From Spinacia oleracea (Eukaryota; Streptophyta; Magnoliopsida; Caryophyllales; Amaranthaceae), in the NCBI RefSeq assembly GCF_020520425.1, contig NC_079491.1, positions 1,178,001-1,242,000 of the forward strand: 64,000 nucleotides of DNA, in the 5' to 3' direction. The notes beneath the pieces are model-generated. The model saw only the letters and a list, made by a program, of their open reading frames with translations. It was not told where the DNA came from and did not search any database. Both the position numbers and the translations under genes were made by a program. This document shows positions 50,467 through 62,100 of this stretch, piece by piece (position 1 is the first letter of the stretch; the number at the start of each line of letters is the position of its first letter).

Positions 50467-52617
50467 TTAGTCAAACGTGCCGCTTCTTGTACCTCTTTTC
50501 TCGTTCAACTGAGCCCATCTCGAAAAAACTTCAGACACTTCAGACTTCCCACACAACCTCATCTTCCTCGCCAATTCCTCCAATATATTAGGTCGTCCAA
50601 CCCGAGAAAAATCAGCTGCAAACTTGTTAAAATCAAGTTCCGGAACTTTCATCCCTTTATTAATAACTTCCTCAACATACTTACACGCCTCCTCAGACCT
50701 CCCTTCCCTTATAAGCCCACCAATAAGAACAGTATAACAATTCTCATCAGGGCAACAACCTCTTTGCACCATCTCATCCCACACCGCACAACCCATCTCA
50801 CTATTTCCAGCAAAAAAGTAAGATTTCATCATCATAATATAAGTATGAATTGTTGGCTCAATTCCACTATGAATCATCTTCTTGTAAACACGAACTGCAT
50901 CATCCGGCATTCTTCTATTCGTCATCAATTTAATCAAAGCATTATACAGTTGCCCATCGGGAGGGTAACCCTTTTCCTTCATCTCTTTTAACAAACCAAA
51001 CACCATATCCATCTTTTTAAGGTTTCCAAATCCTGTAATCAAACAAGTATATACAGCAGCATCTGGGTTACAACCTGAAGAAGTCATCTCATCAAAGTAA
51101 GCAACAGCTTCATTCAACTTTGAATGCTTGCACAAATCCCTAATCAATATAGTATAGGTCCGTACATTTGGAGCGGGACCCTTAACCTTCATCACCTCGA
51201 AAAGCTTGATTGCATCAGATTTCTTGTTAACCTTTAATAACCCATCTAACATTATGTTATGAGTAACAACATCTGGGTTCAAACCTTGATCAATCATCTC
51301 GTTCCAGATTTTACCAGCTTCCATAAGATTCTTCATTCTACACCAACCACTAAGCAAAACTGAGTATGTCTTTGTGTTTGGAGTAAACCTGTTCTTCAAC
51401 CTATCATACAAAACTTGAGCTTCTTTCACTAGTTTCTCTCTAGCTAAAGCATCAAGCATGCAATTAATGGTTTCAACCCCTGCTTTAAACCCATAATCCT
51501 TCATCAACTCAAACACTGCAACAGCTTTTTTCCTCTCTTTACCAGAAGCATAAGCTTTTATTGCAATCAAAAAGCTGTCCATGTTTAAAAGCTTTTTTTC
51601 CCCCATTTCGTTGAGTAATGATCCCATTGTCTCAAATTGCCTCGTCTTCCCCAATATCAACAACATTGCATTGTAAGTTCTGGAATTGTGTGAAAAAAAC
51701 CCTGGTTTTTGCCCAGCCCAACAAAAGAACCGAAATGCAGGCTTTCTAGCATGCTTAAACCTTTGCAAGACATCAATAACCAAATCATGAGTTAAATTAA
51801 TCCCAGATTCATCAAGAACAGCCTCCATATTTCGATCTAAAGCGAACAATTCATCAATCAATTTAGCTACTCTAGCAACTTCTTCTGGATCAGCACTTGA
51901 CTCAAAAGTTCCTTCACTCCTTTGACTCTCTTCCTCATCATCATCATCATCATTACTTTCTCTCTCCTCCCTAAAGCTAGAAAATGCCCTAGAATGACCT
52001 CCAAAACCCAGAATTCCCATATTTGTAGAAACCCCCAATTTAGGTGATACCCAATTCGAGTTACAACCTGTAATCAAAACCCCATCAAGGCAACCCCTGG
52101 AATTTGCACTATTTATAGAAACCCTAAATTTAGGCAATACCCAATTCGATTCCCAACCTGAAATCAAAACCCTATCAAGGGAACCCCTACAATTTGCAGA
52201 AATAATCCTTGATCTACCTAAACACTCAATTGAAAACCCATTTTCAAAACTCTTCGAAATACAATCCCTAACCTTTGAAGCTAGCAATCTTTCTTGTAAA
52301 ATAGGTAGTGTAATGGGAGATGGCAAAAGAGATGAAGCTTGACAATCAGAACAATGAATACAACGATTAAAAGGAGACTGATGAAAACAAGACAAGGGCA
52401 TAGAGCTACCTTGAGGAGCGCGCATTTGCTGCTGCTGTTGTCGTCGAATGAAGGGAAGTCCTCCTTGACGTCGTAGTCGTCCCTCACTGTAGGCGGAGCA
52501 TACGGCGGTCGAATAACGGTGGCGGTGGTGGTGGAAGCCATGAGAGGTGGTGGTTGACGAGAGGGTGGTTGAAGTGGTGGTGGTGAAAGTGCGTTTTGTT
52601 AAGGAGAAGAGAGACAT
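50467..52617 (-). CDS. P-class pentatricopeptide repeat protein, probably mitochondrial (At3g62470/At5g14820-like)
   Basis: Sequence-specific organellar RNA-binding protein family; the exact RNA target cannot be told. It is a single exon of 716 codons. The conserved part begins near residue 250 with RNMEAVLDE and HDLVIDVLQRFKHARKPAFR. It carries about ten PPR units (for example TYNAMLLILGKTRQFETM, TYSVLLSGWCRMKNLMEAG, VVTHNIMLDGLLKVNKKSD, AAVYTCLITGFGNLKKMD) and ends with LDFNKFAADFSRVGRPNILE. There is no E/DYW extension. The first 250 residues are unusual: residues 1-65 overlap another open frame, and residues about 150-215 contain two copies of an ISANCRGSLDRVLISG-type block. Internal starts at Met65 (52425) or Met73 (52401) would also give a plausible targeting peptide. 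The stop abuts a dispersed repeat. Confidence 0.92.
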   Translation of the reverse strand: MSLFSLTKRTFTTTTSTTLSSTTTSHGFHHHRHRYSTAVCSAYSEGRLRRQGGLPFIRRQQQQQMRAPQGSSMPLSCFHQSPFNRCIHCSDCQASSLLPSPITLPILQERLLASKVRDCISKSFENGFSIECLGRSRIISANCRGSLDRVLISGWESNWVLPKFRVSINSANSRGCLDGVLITGCNSNWVSPKLGVSTNMGILGFGGHSRAFSSFREERESNDDDDDEEESQRSEGTFESSADPEEVARVAKLIDELFALDRNMEAVLDESGINLTHDLVIDVLQRFKHARKPAFRFFCWAGQKPGFFSHNSRTYNAMLLILGKTRQFETMGSLLNEMGEKKLLNMDSFLIAIKAYASGKERKKAVAVFELMKDYGFKAGVETINCMLDALAREKLVKEAQVLYDRLKNRFTPNTKTYSVLLSGWCRMKNLMEAGKIWNEMIDQGLNPDVVTHNIMLDGLLKVNKKSDAIKLFEVMKVKGPAPNVRTYTILIRDLCKHSKLNEAVAYFDEMTSSGCNPDAAVYTCLITGFGNLKKMDMVFGLLKEMKEKGYPPDGQLYNALIKLMTNRRMPDDAVRVYKKMIHSGIEPTIHTYIMMMKSYFFAGNSEMGCAVWDEMVQRGCCPDENCYTVLIGGLIREGRSEEACKYVEEVINKGMKVPELDFNKFAADFSRVGRPNILEELARKMRLCGKSEVSEVFSRWAQLNEKRGTRSGTFD
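52281..52541 (-). other. Overlapping 86-codon frame with a predicted membrane segment at the PPR 5' end
   Basis: Same strand as the PPR gene but another frame: starts MASTTTATVIRPPYAPPTVR, continues with acidic DDYDVKEDFPSFDDNSS, and then a strongly hydrophobic LCPCLVFISLLLIVVFIVLI. It looks more protein-like than PPR residues 28-70 in the same DNA. It may be a chance shadow, a uORF-like dual coding region, or a captured 5' exon of another gene (a donor-like AAG then GTAGCT sits near 52410). Confidence 0.3.
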
Positions 52618-55080
52618 TCGCAGGCCATCAAAGAGGAGTGAAGTGTTTGGAGATATGTACGGCGGAACTTAGAGATGGTGGTGGTTGGTTCTTGAAAATT
52701 ACGGTTTACCTTGCTATAATTTGATAGTGTACTAAAAATAAAACAGATAGCAACCTTTAATTACTTTGGCGCACCCCTGTAAAAAATCAGAAATACCCTT
52801 TTTAATTCTTTGGTTTCTCCCTCAACGTGAAACTCTCTGTCTCTCCCCCACAGCCTTCAACCTCCTCTCAACCTCTGAAAGAACGTTTTTGATAAGAACA
52901 ATTCAATTATAATACTGCAAATTCAACCACCTTTCAACCTCTGAAAAATAGTTTTTGACAACAACAAGGAAAATTCGCGATGATGTTACTAACCAAATAG
53001 TAGTAACTGGAGTAGTAAATATGATTTTGTGTGCGTTTTAAAATTAAAATAATTTATCGCTTGCATAGAAAATTAGTAGAGTATTTGTTAACTTTACATC
53101 ACTTAATATTTAACTCGATTTGATTTGGTATAATATTTAAACAGTGAATTCATTGTTCTTATAATGCGTTCTATTCACCTTATTTTCACTCTTTTTTCCA
53201 GAATTTATTTGAACTAAATTTATCTGAACTTATTTGAACTTATCAAAACCCATCTATTTAATAGAACTTATCAAAACTTATTTTAATTATAAATTATACT
53301 TGGTCAACACTTATTTTTTCTGAACTTATCTTATATGAATTTAACTGAACTTATATGGACTTATTTTGAAATGAGTGGAAATAATGTAAATAGAACATAG
53401 CCTAAATCTTTTTTTTACAATATAAGTGAATTCATTGTTCTTAATCTTCTTTTTTTACAATATAGGTAATGTTGGTTAGATATGACGGAAAAAATCTATG
53501 ATGCGAATGAAAGCGAAAAAGTTGGAATATTAATATGTAACAAACTAACAACTAACAAGTGAACTACTACTTTGTATTTACATGTCCGAACAAGCTTTCT
53601 TTAAATGCGATACGAGAGTAATGCATATATTATCGTTTTTTAAAACTGCTAGGTACATGTATTTAGAACTGTTGTATTCTGATCATGCTCCTTTGTTGGT
53701 GAACGTACTGTTTTCCAAATTCCGATGATTAATAGGAACCTTGTTAGTCTGCTAGAGATGCATGCATTATCTAAGTCAAGTTCAATCTCAGCTACAAACT
53801 GAACATATGCACTTACAATATTTGATTGCATTGTATTTGGGATATTTTATTTTTCAAATGGTTAGGTGTGAAGAAATTAAAGTTACGTGCAAATTTTCCA
53901 AAAACACTTCAATTTGGTATCTTATCTTTATAAATGATGACGTTAGAGGCACAAGCTAGCTAGAAGATTCAGAAAATCAAGAAATTAACTGGAAGTTCTG
54001 AATGAACATCATTTGCTCGTAGGTTTTGTATCCACATATCTGATATTTGTATGACATCTTCATTTGAATATTTAAATTCCAAAACTGACAGCCGATATAA
54101 ATTCAAAAACGCACGCGGAAGTTTTGATAGAACTGAATAATATAACAAAATTGCATTTTTATCATTGATTACATTAATAAGAATTGTACAACTATATTTG
54201 CGAGTCTCTAGCTTATCTCTTTGGTTGAACCCTTGTGTTTCTACCCCACATATCTATTTTGTAGGAGCTCTCTTGATTAGCCCGACTCTAAACGTATGCA
54301 CATACAACATATTTATAGTGGTTGTATTCTAGTTTCTAGATTTCTCTACACTTGTCTAACGTTACATATTTCCACATCACATATCTATGATATTTCTAGA
54401 TACATCATCACTTGATTTTTCACTACATATGTAGATTTTTCTAGAGTAATCTCTAATAAAAATCTATCTAACACTAATGATATTATCTTGAATGCGATTA
54501 AAATGGAAGGATATAGTTTTGAAGTGATTTTATAACAGTTGGGTTACTTGTGAGGAAAGGTATTATTCTGATTAATATCTGTTTACGACTACTCCAGAAA
54601 CAGAGAATACCATTTCTTGATTTTGTTTTACTAAAATTATTATCAACCCCTATAATTCATGAAATAGACTTTTAATTAAAAGGACTGTTTATGAATCTAT
54701 GTTCTTGTGTATTGGTCTCGACAATCTGTGGTTTACTAGTGGTATAAAATAATTTATTATTTGTAATTAAATAAATGGCTTATGATATTAGGAAAACGTG
54801 AAAGTAAAAGGATATATGAAAACGTATAAATTTAAAGTTGTGTAAAAGATATTCAAATGAACTAAATTTGCATTTTAATACAAAGTTAAGGATTATAATT
54901 GTGTACTTGTATGTAGAATAACCAAATCCGAATGACGGACACTGGATTGATTTTCCAAAAAAGACTCGAGCACAATTGAGTTAGTCAATTTCAATAAATG
55001 GAGTTCCAATGTTCGTCTACTTACTATGTACTATTATCTTAATTAACACTCGGACTTACCATGTATTTTTATTTTAATGT
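52618..55080. other. PPR/MSH6 divergent spacer, no gene seen
   Basis: 52618-52720 is probably the PPR leader. Apart from the MITE at 53162-53402 the region is AT-rich with no credible frames. Confidence 0.6.
53162..53402. repeat. Tourist-like MITE, copy 3
   Basis: TAATGCGTTCTATTCACC at the left and AATGTAAATAGAACATAGCC at the right are inverted relatives. The interior is TTATCTGAACTTA-type. Flanking trinucleotides TTA/TAA are near-matching. Confidence 0.7.
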
Positions 55081-55860
55081 CAGGTCATATTCGTGTTCGT
55101 GTCTAATATAAACGGGGTGAGAAACCTCAACATTAACCCGACCCATTTAATAAATGTGTCGTGTTGACTCGTTTAATTAAATCGTGTTGAAAAAGTTTAG
55201 ACACTAACCCGTTTTTTACGCGTCGTGTTTATTCAATAAAGTTGGTTACATCATAAAGGTTAATTTATCACCATATATATTAAACTACCAATTATTTTTT
55301 CTTTGGCGGTTTAAATCGTGTTAGTTTCGTGTTGAGAATCTCAACACTAACCAGACCCATTTAATTAAACGTGTTGTGTTGTGTGACTCGTTTAATTAAA
55401 CAACTCGTAAACCCTTGACACTAACCCCTTTTGTTCGTATTCGATTTGTCTCGTGTCAGATTTTTCCAGCTCTACGTCGAGCTAAAGATGGTTGTGGGCC
55501 AGGCAGGGTCGGACTTCATGCCGAGCCCACGACCGGGCCGTCTGACTATGTGTCAGGGTCGGGCCGGGGCTGAAAAGTCCATAACAGAGCCCAGACCCGG
55601 CCCATGCCCACAAGATTTCATGCCGAGCCGTCGTGCCTAAACCTAATTTTACTAAATTTAGCGTGCTTTGTCGTGCCGAGTGGAGTCGTGCCGTGCCTTG
55701 TCGTACGCGCTTTTCCCCAAAAATATCGGCTCAGGCCCGGCCCACAATTTCGTGCTCTTGTCGGGCCGTGCTTTTTTCGTGCCCATGTCGAACCGGACTT
55801 TTTTCGTGTCGGGTCGGTTCAGGTCGGACCTCGGGCCGGTCCGGCCCACAAGCAACTTTA
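55081..55860. repeat. GC-rich dispersed repeat block directly upstream of the MSH6 promoter
   Basis: 55081-55430 holds two copies of a TTAACCCGACCCATTTAAT-type unit. 55480-55860 holds the GGGCCGG/CGGCCC family with CTAAATTTAGCGTGCTTTGT. The block stops about 60 bp before the first E2F-like site of MSH6. Confidence 0.75.
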
Positions 55861-55916
55861 CGATGAGCCACTTGCCAGGTCACTCTTTCTTACTTCATTT
55901 CCCATAAACCCAAAAA

Positions 55917-56002
55917 GGGCGGAAAACCAGCATATAAATACCATCTTCCCGCCAAACTCCATCGTCTACCCTCTGCAAATCCCCGTAAAATTCCCGCCAT
56001 TT
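55917..56002 (+). promoter_or_regulatory. MSH6 core promoter: three E2F-like sites around a TATA box
   Basis: GGGCGGAAAA at 55917-55926, TATAAATA at 55933-55940, TTCCCGCCAAA at 55946-55956 and ATTCCCGCCATTT at about 55990-56002, the last probably in the leader. All three contain the E2F core (TTCCCGCC or its inverse GGCGGAA). E2F control of replication and mismatch-repair genes in S phase is established in plants and animals. The role here is inferred. Confidence 0.65.
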
Positions 56003-56111
56003 CTTCCCATTCTCCCCCAATATCTCTCTCTATTTCTTCATCCTTCCCTCCATACTCTCTCTCCTCTTCTCCCCCTCTCTCTCTCCTACGTTTACAGTAC
56101 AACTTTCATCA

Positions 56112-59100
56112 ATGGCGCCTTCACGCAAGGTCACCAATGGCAGATCACCATTAGTCAATAAACAACACCAAATCACCGCTTTCTTCACCAAAGCTGCTTC
56201 AGCTTCTCCTTCGCTCAAACCCAATCCCAAATCCTCCCTTCCTAAACCTAATCAAACCCCAATTCCTAATTCCGAAAACCCTAACCCTAACCCTAGTATC
56301 AGTCCGGGTTCATCTCCCCCAACGACTCCTTCCCCTGTTCACGCAAAATTGAAGCCTAAATCTACACCCAAGCCTCTATTAGTGATAGGGTCTCAAAACC
56401 CCTCTCCGTCACCTCCGGAATCGACATTTCCGGTTTCTGCGAATAATTTGTATAGGGAGGAAGTGGTGAATCGGAGAATTAGGGTTTATTGGCCGTTGGA
56501 TAAGGCGTGGTACGAGGGGAGGGTGAAGTCGTTTGATAAGGTTTCTGGGAAGCATTTGGTGGAGTATGATGATGATGAGGAGGAAACGATTGATCTTTCT
56601 AAGGAGAAGTTTGAGTGGGTTGAAGTTGAAGCAGCAGTAGCAGTAGCAGTAGCAGGAGAAGGTTCTTCTGTTAGGAAGTCTAGGAAGAGGAGGTTGAGGA
56701 AGGCGGCCATTGTTGTTGATGATGAAGAAGAGGAGGCGGTAGACGGGAATGTGGGTCCTATTGATGATGATGATTCCAGCGACGAGGATTGGGTGAAGAG
56801 TACAGTCGTTGAGGAGGAAGACTGTTTGGAGGAGATGGAGTTGGTGGATGAAGAGGAGGTTGGGAGTTTGAAGAGGAAGAGAGGAGAAGTTGCAGGTAGC
56901 ATGGCGAAGAAGAAGGGTAAGGAAGACGATGGAGGTGACACAGATGCAAGCAAGAAGAAGAAAACTGGGTTTGGAGTTGGTGTTTTCGGTAGCAAGCCTG
57001 CAAAACCAGTTACCAAAGTTCAAGGTAATTGATGGAGTTGTTGTATATCATCAATTGTTAGATAGCTTTTGTGTTTGAGTTTGTGAAAAGGATCAAGGGA
57101 AATGCAATTAGTTTCTTTCTTCTTTTAACTAATTGCATTAGTTGTTAGGTTTTGTAGTATTATTACTAAACAATGTTGGGTTATGCTGTTCAGTTCAGCA
57201 ACAAGATTCTATTGCTTCTTCAGATTAGAATAAGCTAAGAGTACAGGGAAGAATCAGTGTGCTTTTGTGTTTGAGTTTGTGAAAGGGATTAAAGGGAAAT
57301 GCCATTAGTTTCTTCCTTCTTTTAACTAATTGCATTAGTTGTTAGGTTTTGTATTACTACTACTAAATAATGTTGGGTTATGCTAATTCAGTTCAGCAAC
57401 AAGATTCTATTGCTTCTTCAGATTAGAATAAGCTAAGATTACAGGGAAGAATCAGTGTCTGCTGTCAATGACAATGTACCTAGATTTTGGTAGATTGTTT
57501 ATATCAGTCCTGTGGCTAAGTACGAGTTTACGACCCTTGGATTGAAATTTCACTGTCTATAATCAGTTTAAACTCGAAAGTAAGGATTACAGTTATAAAT
57601 ATACTCCGTATCAGTACTGTTCCGATTAACGAGTTATTGTTTTTTATGGAAATTATTGATTTATCTTTGATGGTTTGTAACTTGCAAATGTATTTAAATA
57701 CGGAGTATATTTTTTTTTGCATTACTAATGTGAATGCGTTGGGCATATTCTTGTATGTTGTATCCTCTCATGTTATGAGCATTTTGTGTGTTTCTTTTTT
57801 ATAGGTCAAGGCCCACAAAAGGTCTTTGTGTGCAAATATCTAATGATCATCAAATTCTTGTATGTTGTATCCTCTCATGTTATGAGCATTTTGTGTGTTT
57901 CTTAGTTTTTGTGTGCAAATATCTAATGATGAACTTTTAACATCAAATTCTTGTATCCTCTCATGTAATGAGCATTTTGTGTGTTTCTTAGTTTTTGTGT
58001 GCAAATATCTAATGATGAACTTTTAACATCAATGATCCCATTTCCCTGTTTCATTGATGTGCATGGGAACAAAGCTCTAATTCCCTGGTTCCAATGAGAT
58101 TCACTTCAATCAGAAACTTGACAAGGAATGATTTTAAACGAATTTCATGCCTTTTCAGTTTCCAGTCAATGATTTTTGGTTAATTTGTTTGGTGCTAGCG
58201 CTTAATGTCACTCTGTCTTCTTATTAAGACTTTAAACTGTCTTCTGCAGAGGCAAAACCACCTAATGTTGTTAGCAGCGCGGATACTGATGCATTGGAGA
58301 GGTTTGGTATTCGGGAAGAACAAAAGTTTCCATTCCTTGGAAAGTATGGGCTAGTTCAATCTTAACCTCCATGTTTTTCTTTATTCATTTGTGCAACCAT
58401 ACTTTGTTTTTTCTGTAATTAAAGGAAGTTGATGGAATAGCCTTTTTAATCTTTTTGAGCTAATATCTTATCCTGTTAATTCCTTCTCTTGTGATAGAGA
58501 TCGTATGGATTCCAAAAGGAGGCGTCCTGGTGCTGCAGATTATGATCCCAGAACACTTTACTTGCCTCCTCAGTTTCTGAAAAATCTGACAGGCGGTCAG
58601 GTGAATATGTTAACATTTAACAATGTTTGGTGATATTTGTTGCTGCTCCGGTCTGATTATGTGATTTTATGTCTTTTTATAGAGACAATGGTGGGAGTTT
58701 AAAGCGAAGCATATGGACAAGGTCCTTTTCTTCAAGGTATAGCATTAATCATAATATCTAACACAAATTACTCAAATCTTTATGGCGTGAAGGTTTCTGC
58801 TTTCTGATAATTAATGTGCAACACTATTGCTTATGATTGAACTTTTATCAGATGGGCAAATTTTATGAGATTTTCGAAATGGATGCACATATTGGTGTGA
58901 AAGAACTTGATCTGCAATATATGAGGGTATGCATGTTTTGCTTTAGATGTATCACGCATTTGTTTTCTTATTACCTTGAGGATTTATTTCTAAATTAAGG
59001 GAAGTTAACATAAAAGAAATATTACCAATCTTATTATTATCCTTGAGTTGCCTGTTTATTCCTTCTACTCTACTTCTGAAAGATGTTCATATTTTCCAGG

Positions 59101-62100
59101 GAGAACAGCCACATTGTGGATTCCCTGAAAAGAATTTCTCAATCAATGTAGAGAAACTAGCAAGAAAGGTTTGTCCCTGAGTTAACTTTGTTTTAAATTT
59201 AATAATGACCTGTGCATCCATCTAATTTAAATGCGTTCCTATATTGCTATAAATTTAATGGAACCTGTCTTGGCTGGAAAATTGATTTCGTTTGGGTTGT
59301 TTTTGCATGGCAGGGTTACCGGGTCCTTGTAGTGGAGCAGACTGAAACTCCAGACCAGCTTGATATACGCCGCAGAGAAGAGGGATCGAAAGACAAGGTT
59401 TGGAAATTTACTTTAATTTCATGACCAATTAGTTAATATGCTGCACATATCTGCCCCTTTCCTCCAGTGCATGTTTTTAGTATTTTTTTTATAAAATAAA
59501 AGCCAAATATATGGGTGAAAGTAAGCTGCTCATGAGCTAACACTCAGTGCTGGGTGATTGGCAATGCCAAAATTTCCTTTTCCTTACTGGAGGTAGTGTT
59601 TAGTTTCCAGACAAGAAAAATATAACATGAGTTTTTTTGTTTTTAATGAAAAATGCTGTTTTAATTCTTGGGATCATGAGCTAGTTGGTTCCCTAGTTCT
59701 TGGCTGGTGGATGTAATTGGATTTTATATATAATATATTTTAATTTGGTTTTGAACTTATTATTCTCTAGATTTACTTTTAACCTTTGAATGTACAGGTA
59801 GTCAAAAGAGAAATTTGTGCTGTGGTAACAAAAGGAACGTTGACCGAGGGAGAGATGTTGTCAGCAAATCCAGAGGCTTCTTATATTATGTCAGTGAATG
59901 AAAGTTGTCCTCTCTCTTCCAACAAGGAAGAAGAACGCCACTATGGTGTATGCATTGTTGATATCACCACAAGCCGAGTAATTATTGGCCAGGTACCTCT
60001 TTCAAACTCCATAGCTCAGAAGCTCTTACATACAAAGTAAATATCGCCTCTAATTTGTCCGTGTGGGCTTCTTACCTCTTAAGATGGGCATGTGTCATGA
60101 TGTTGCATTAGTGCTTGTGAGTTATATGGCTAGCTTAGTGCAGGAGATGCAGTTATACTTTTAGCTGAAAACTGTTATCAGCTTGATCAATCAACTTGTT
60201 TTTTCTTTTGTTTTGGTCGTAGCTGCAGCGATTCTACTACCTTTTTTTCTCATTTTATGCTGCTTTTTTATTTAGTTGTGTGTTATATCCTGTTTTGAAA
60301 AGTTCTTTTTTTTAAATACCCTTCTCCTGTTTAGTCCTTGTATCTTTAATCCACATTGAACTAAGATCAATGCGTACACCTCGTATCCTGTATAAGAGTA
60401 CTCCTTCAAAAGGAAAAATAAATGCTTAATATACCGTTTTATTAATCATAATTTTTTTCCCTTCTTCAGATAAAAGATGATTTGGAGTGCAGTACTTTAT
60501 GCTGTCTTCTGTCCGAGTTAAGGCCAGTTGAGATTATTAAACCTGCTAATATGCTTAGTCCTGAGACTGAAAAGGCTCTCATCAGATACACTCGAAATCC
60601 TCTCATTAATGACTTGGTTCCGAACGAGGAGTTCTGGAATGCTGATAGAACTGTCAGTGAACTCGAGAGTTTCTACAGTCGCATCAATAGTTCATCTGTT
60701 TCTTCACTACAAAAGGAAGCAGCAGATGCCACTAGCTCCAGTATTAAAGACGAGTCGAGTGTACTGCCAGATGTCGTAAATGAGCTGTTGAGTGCTGGTA
60801 GAGATGGTAGTCTTGCATTATCAGCTCTTGGAGGCAGCCTTTACTACCTGAAACAAGCTTTCTTGGATGAGACTTTGCTTAGATATGCAAAATTTGAGTC
60901 ACTTCCGTGCTCTGGTTATAGTAATGTTTTTCAGAAACCTTATATGGTGTTAGATGCTGCCGCACTTGAGAATCTGGAAATATTTGAAAATAGTGGAAAT
61001 GGAGGCTCCTCTGGGTAGGTTCCTTTATATTTTTGAGTTTTGAAGATGAAGTCTTGTTCTGGTTTTGGTAATATGGCTTGGATTGATTTGATGATTTTTC
61101 ATTTGTATAGGACATTGTACTCTCAGCTTAACCATTGTGTGACTGGTTTTGGAAAGAGGTTGCTTAAATCGTGGCTTGCTAGACCCTTATATCACGCAGG
61201 GTTGATTAGGGAGCGACAAGATGCTGTGGCAAGCCTTAGGGTATGCTCTTCCTCCTATTTTAGGATTCTCTGACTTTGTGCCTTTTGATTTTTAATTTTC
61301 CATGACGTAATAGTCCTTGTGTTTTAAGCCTTTTCCAGTATATTAGACATGATGATTTGCTACTTTTTTCCCCTTGAATGCTACTGCTACTGCTACTGTA
61401 ACTTGTAGATTTTATAAGTAGTGATGTTCACATAACTGATCCCGCAAAGCCACTTAGGTATGAATCTCTTTCTTTGTTTTCCTCATCAAACTAGAACTAT
61501 TCACTGGTCTTGCTGTGAGTTTTCTTAGGTTGGAGATTTGGTATACTTCTGAGTTTCTGACTACAGCATATAAGGTAGAAAACTGCTGTGTTGTGCTGAG
61601 TAATTAAGTGTTCCTTCCCAAATTATGCATTTTTGGTTTAGAAACATGAATGGTTTATAACCTCCCCCTTAGCTCTTTGATATCACAGCATCATTTAAGT
61701 GCATATTTGGAGGAATTAGCAAACATTATTTGTGTTGGCCTCATGTAGTCATGTACTCTGATCTTAACTTTAACGTCTCAAATTTGGTTTGGTCCTTCAT
61801 TTTATCAAATATCAAGACTTTTATACCCGTGTTACTTGCCTGATGTGAGTATTATTAGTTGCTTTTGTTTCTCTGCTTTCAACATTTGCCCTCACAATGT
61901 CACAGCGTCACTTAAATTCACTGATACAAACAAAATAGCATATAATCTGGGGGAACATTTCATCATAACACGTTAAACCTTTCATCTATCAGAGCCATAA
62001 TGAAGGCTATGTTCCATGATCCTTGATAGAACTTTGTTTATGTACTATTAAAAGCAGTGACTTGTAAATCATGGCTTTTGATATCGTTTTTCAGGAAAAT

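Noticed and set aside
56409-57023. Long minus-strand ORFs (up to 204 codons) opposite MSH6 exon 1
   Set aside because: Antisense shadows of the codon-biased, acidic and repetitive MSH6 first exon. The sense strand carries clear PIP and Tudor motifs.
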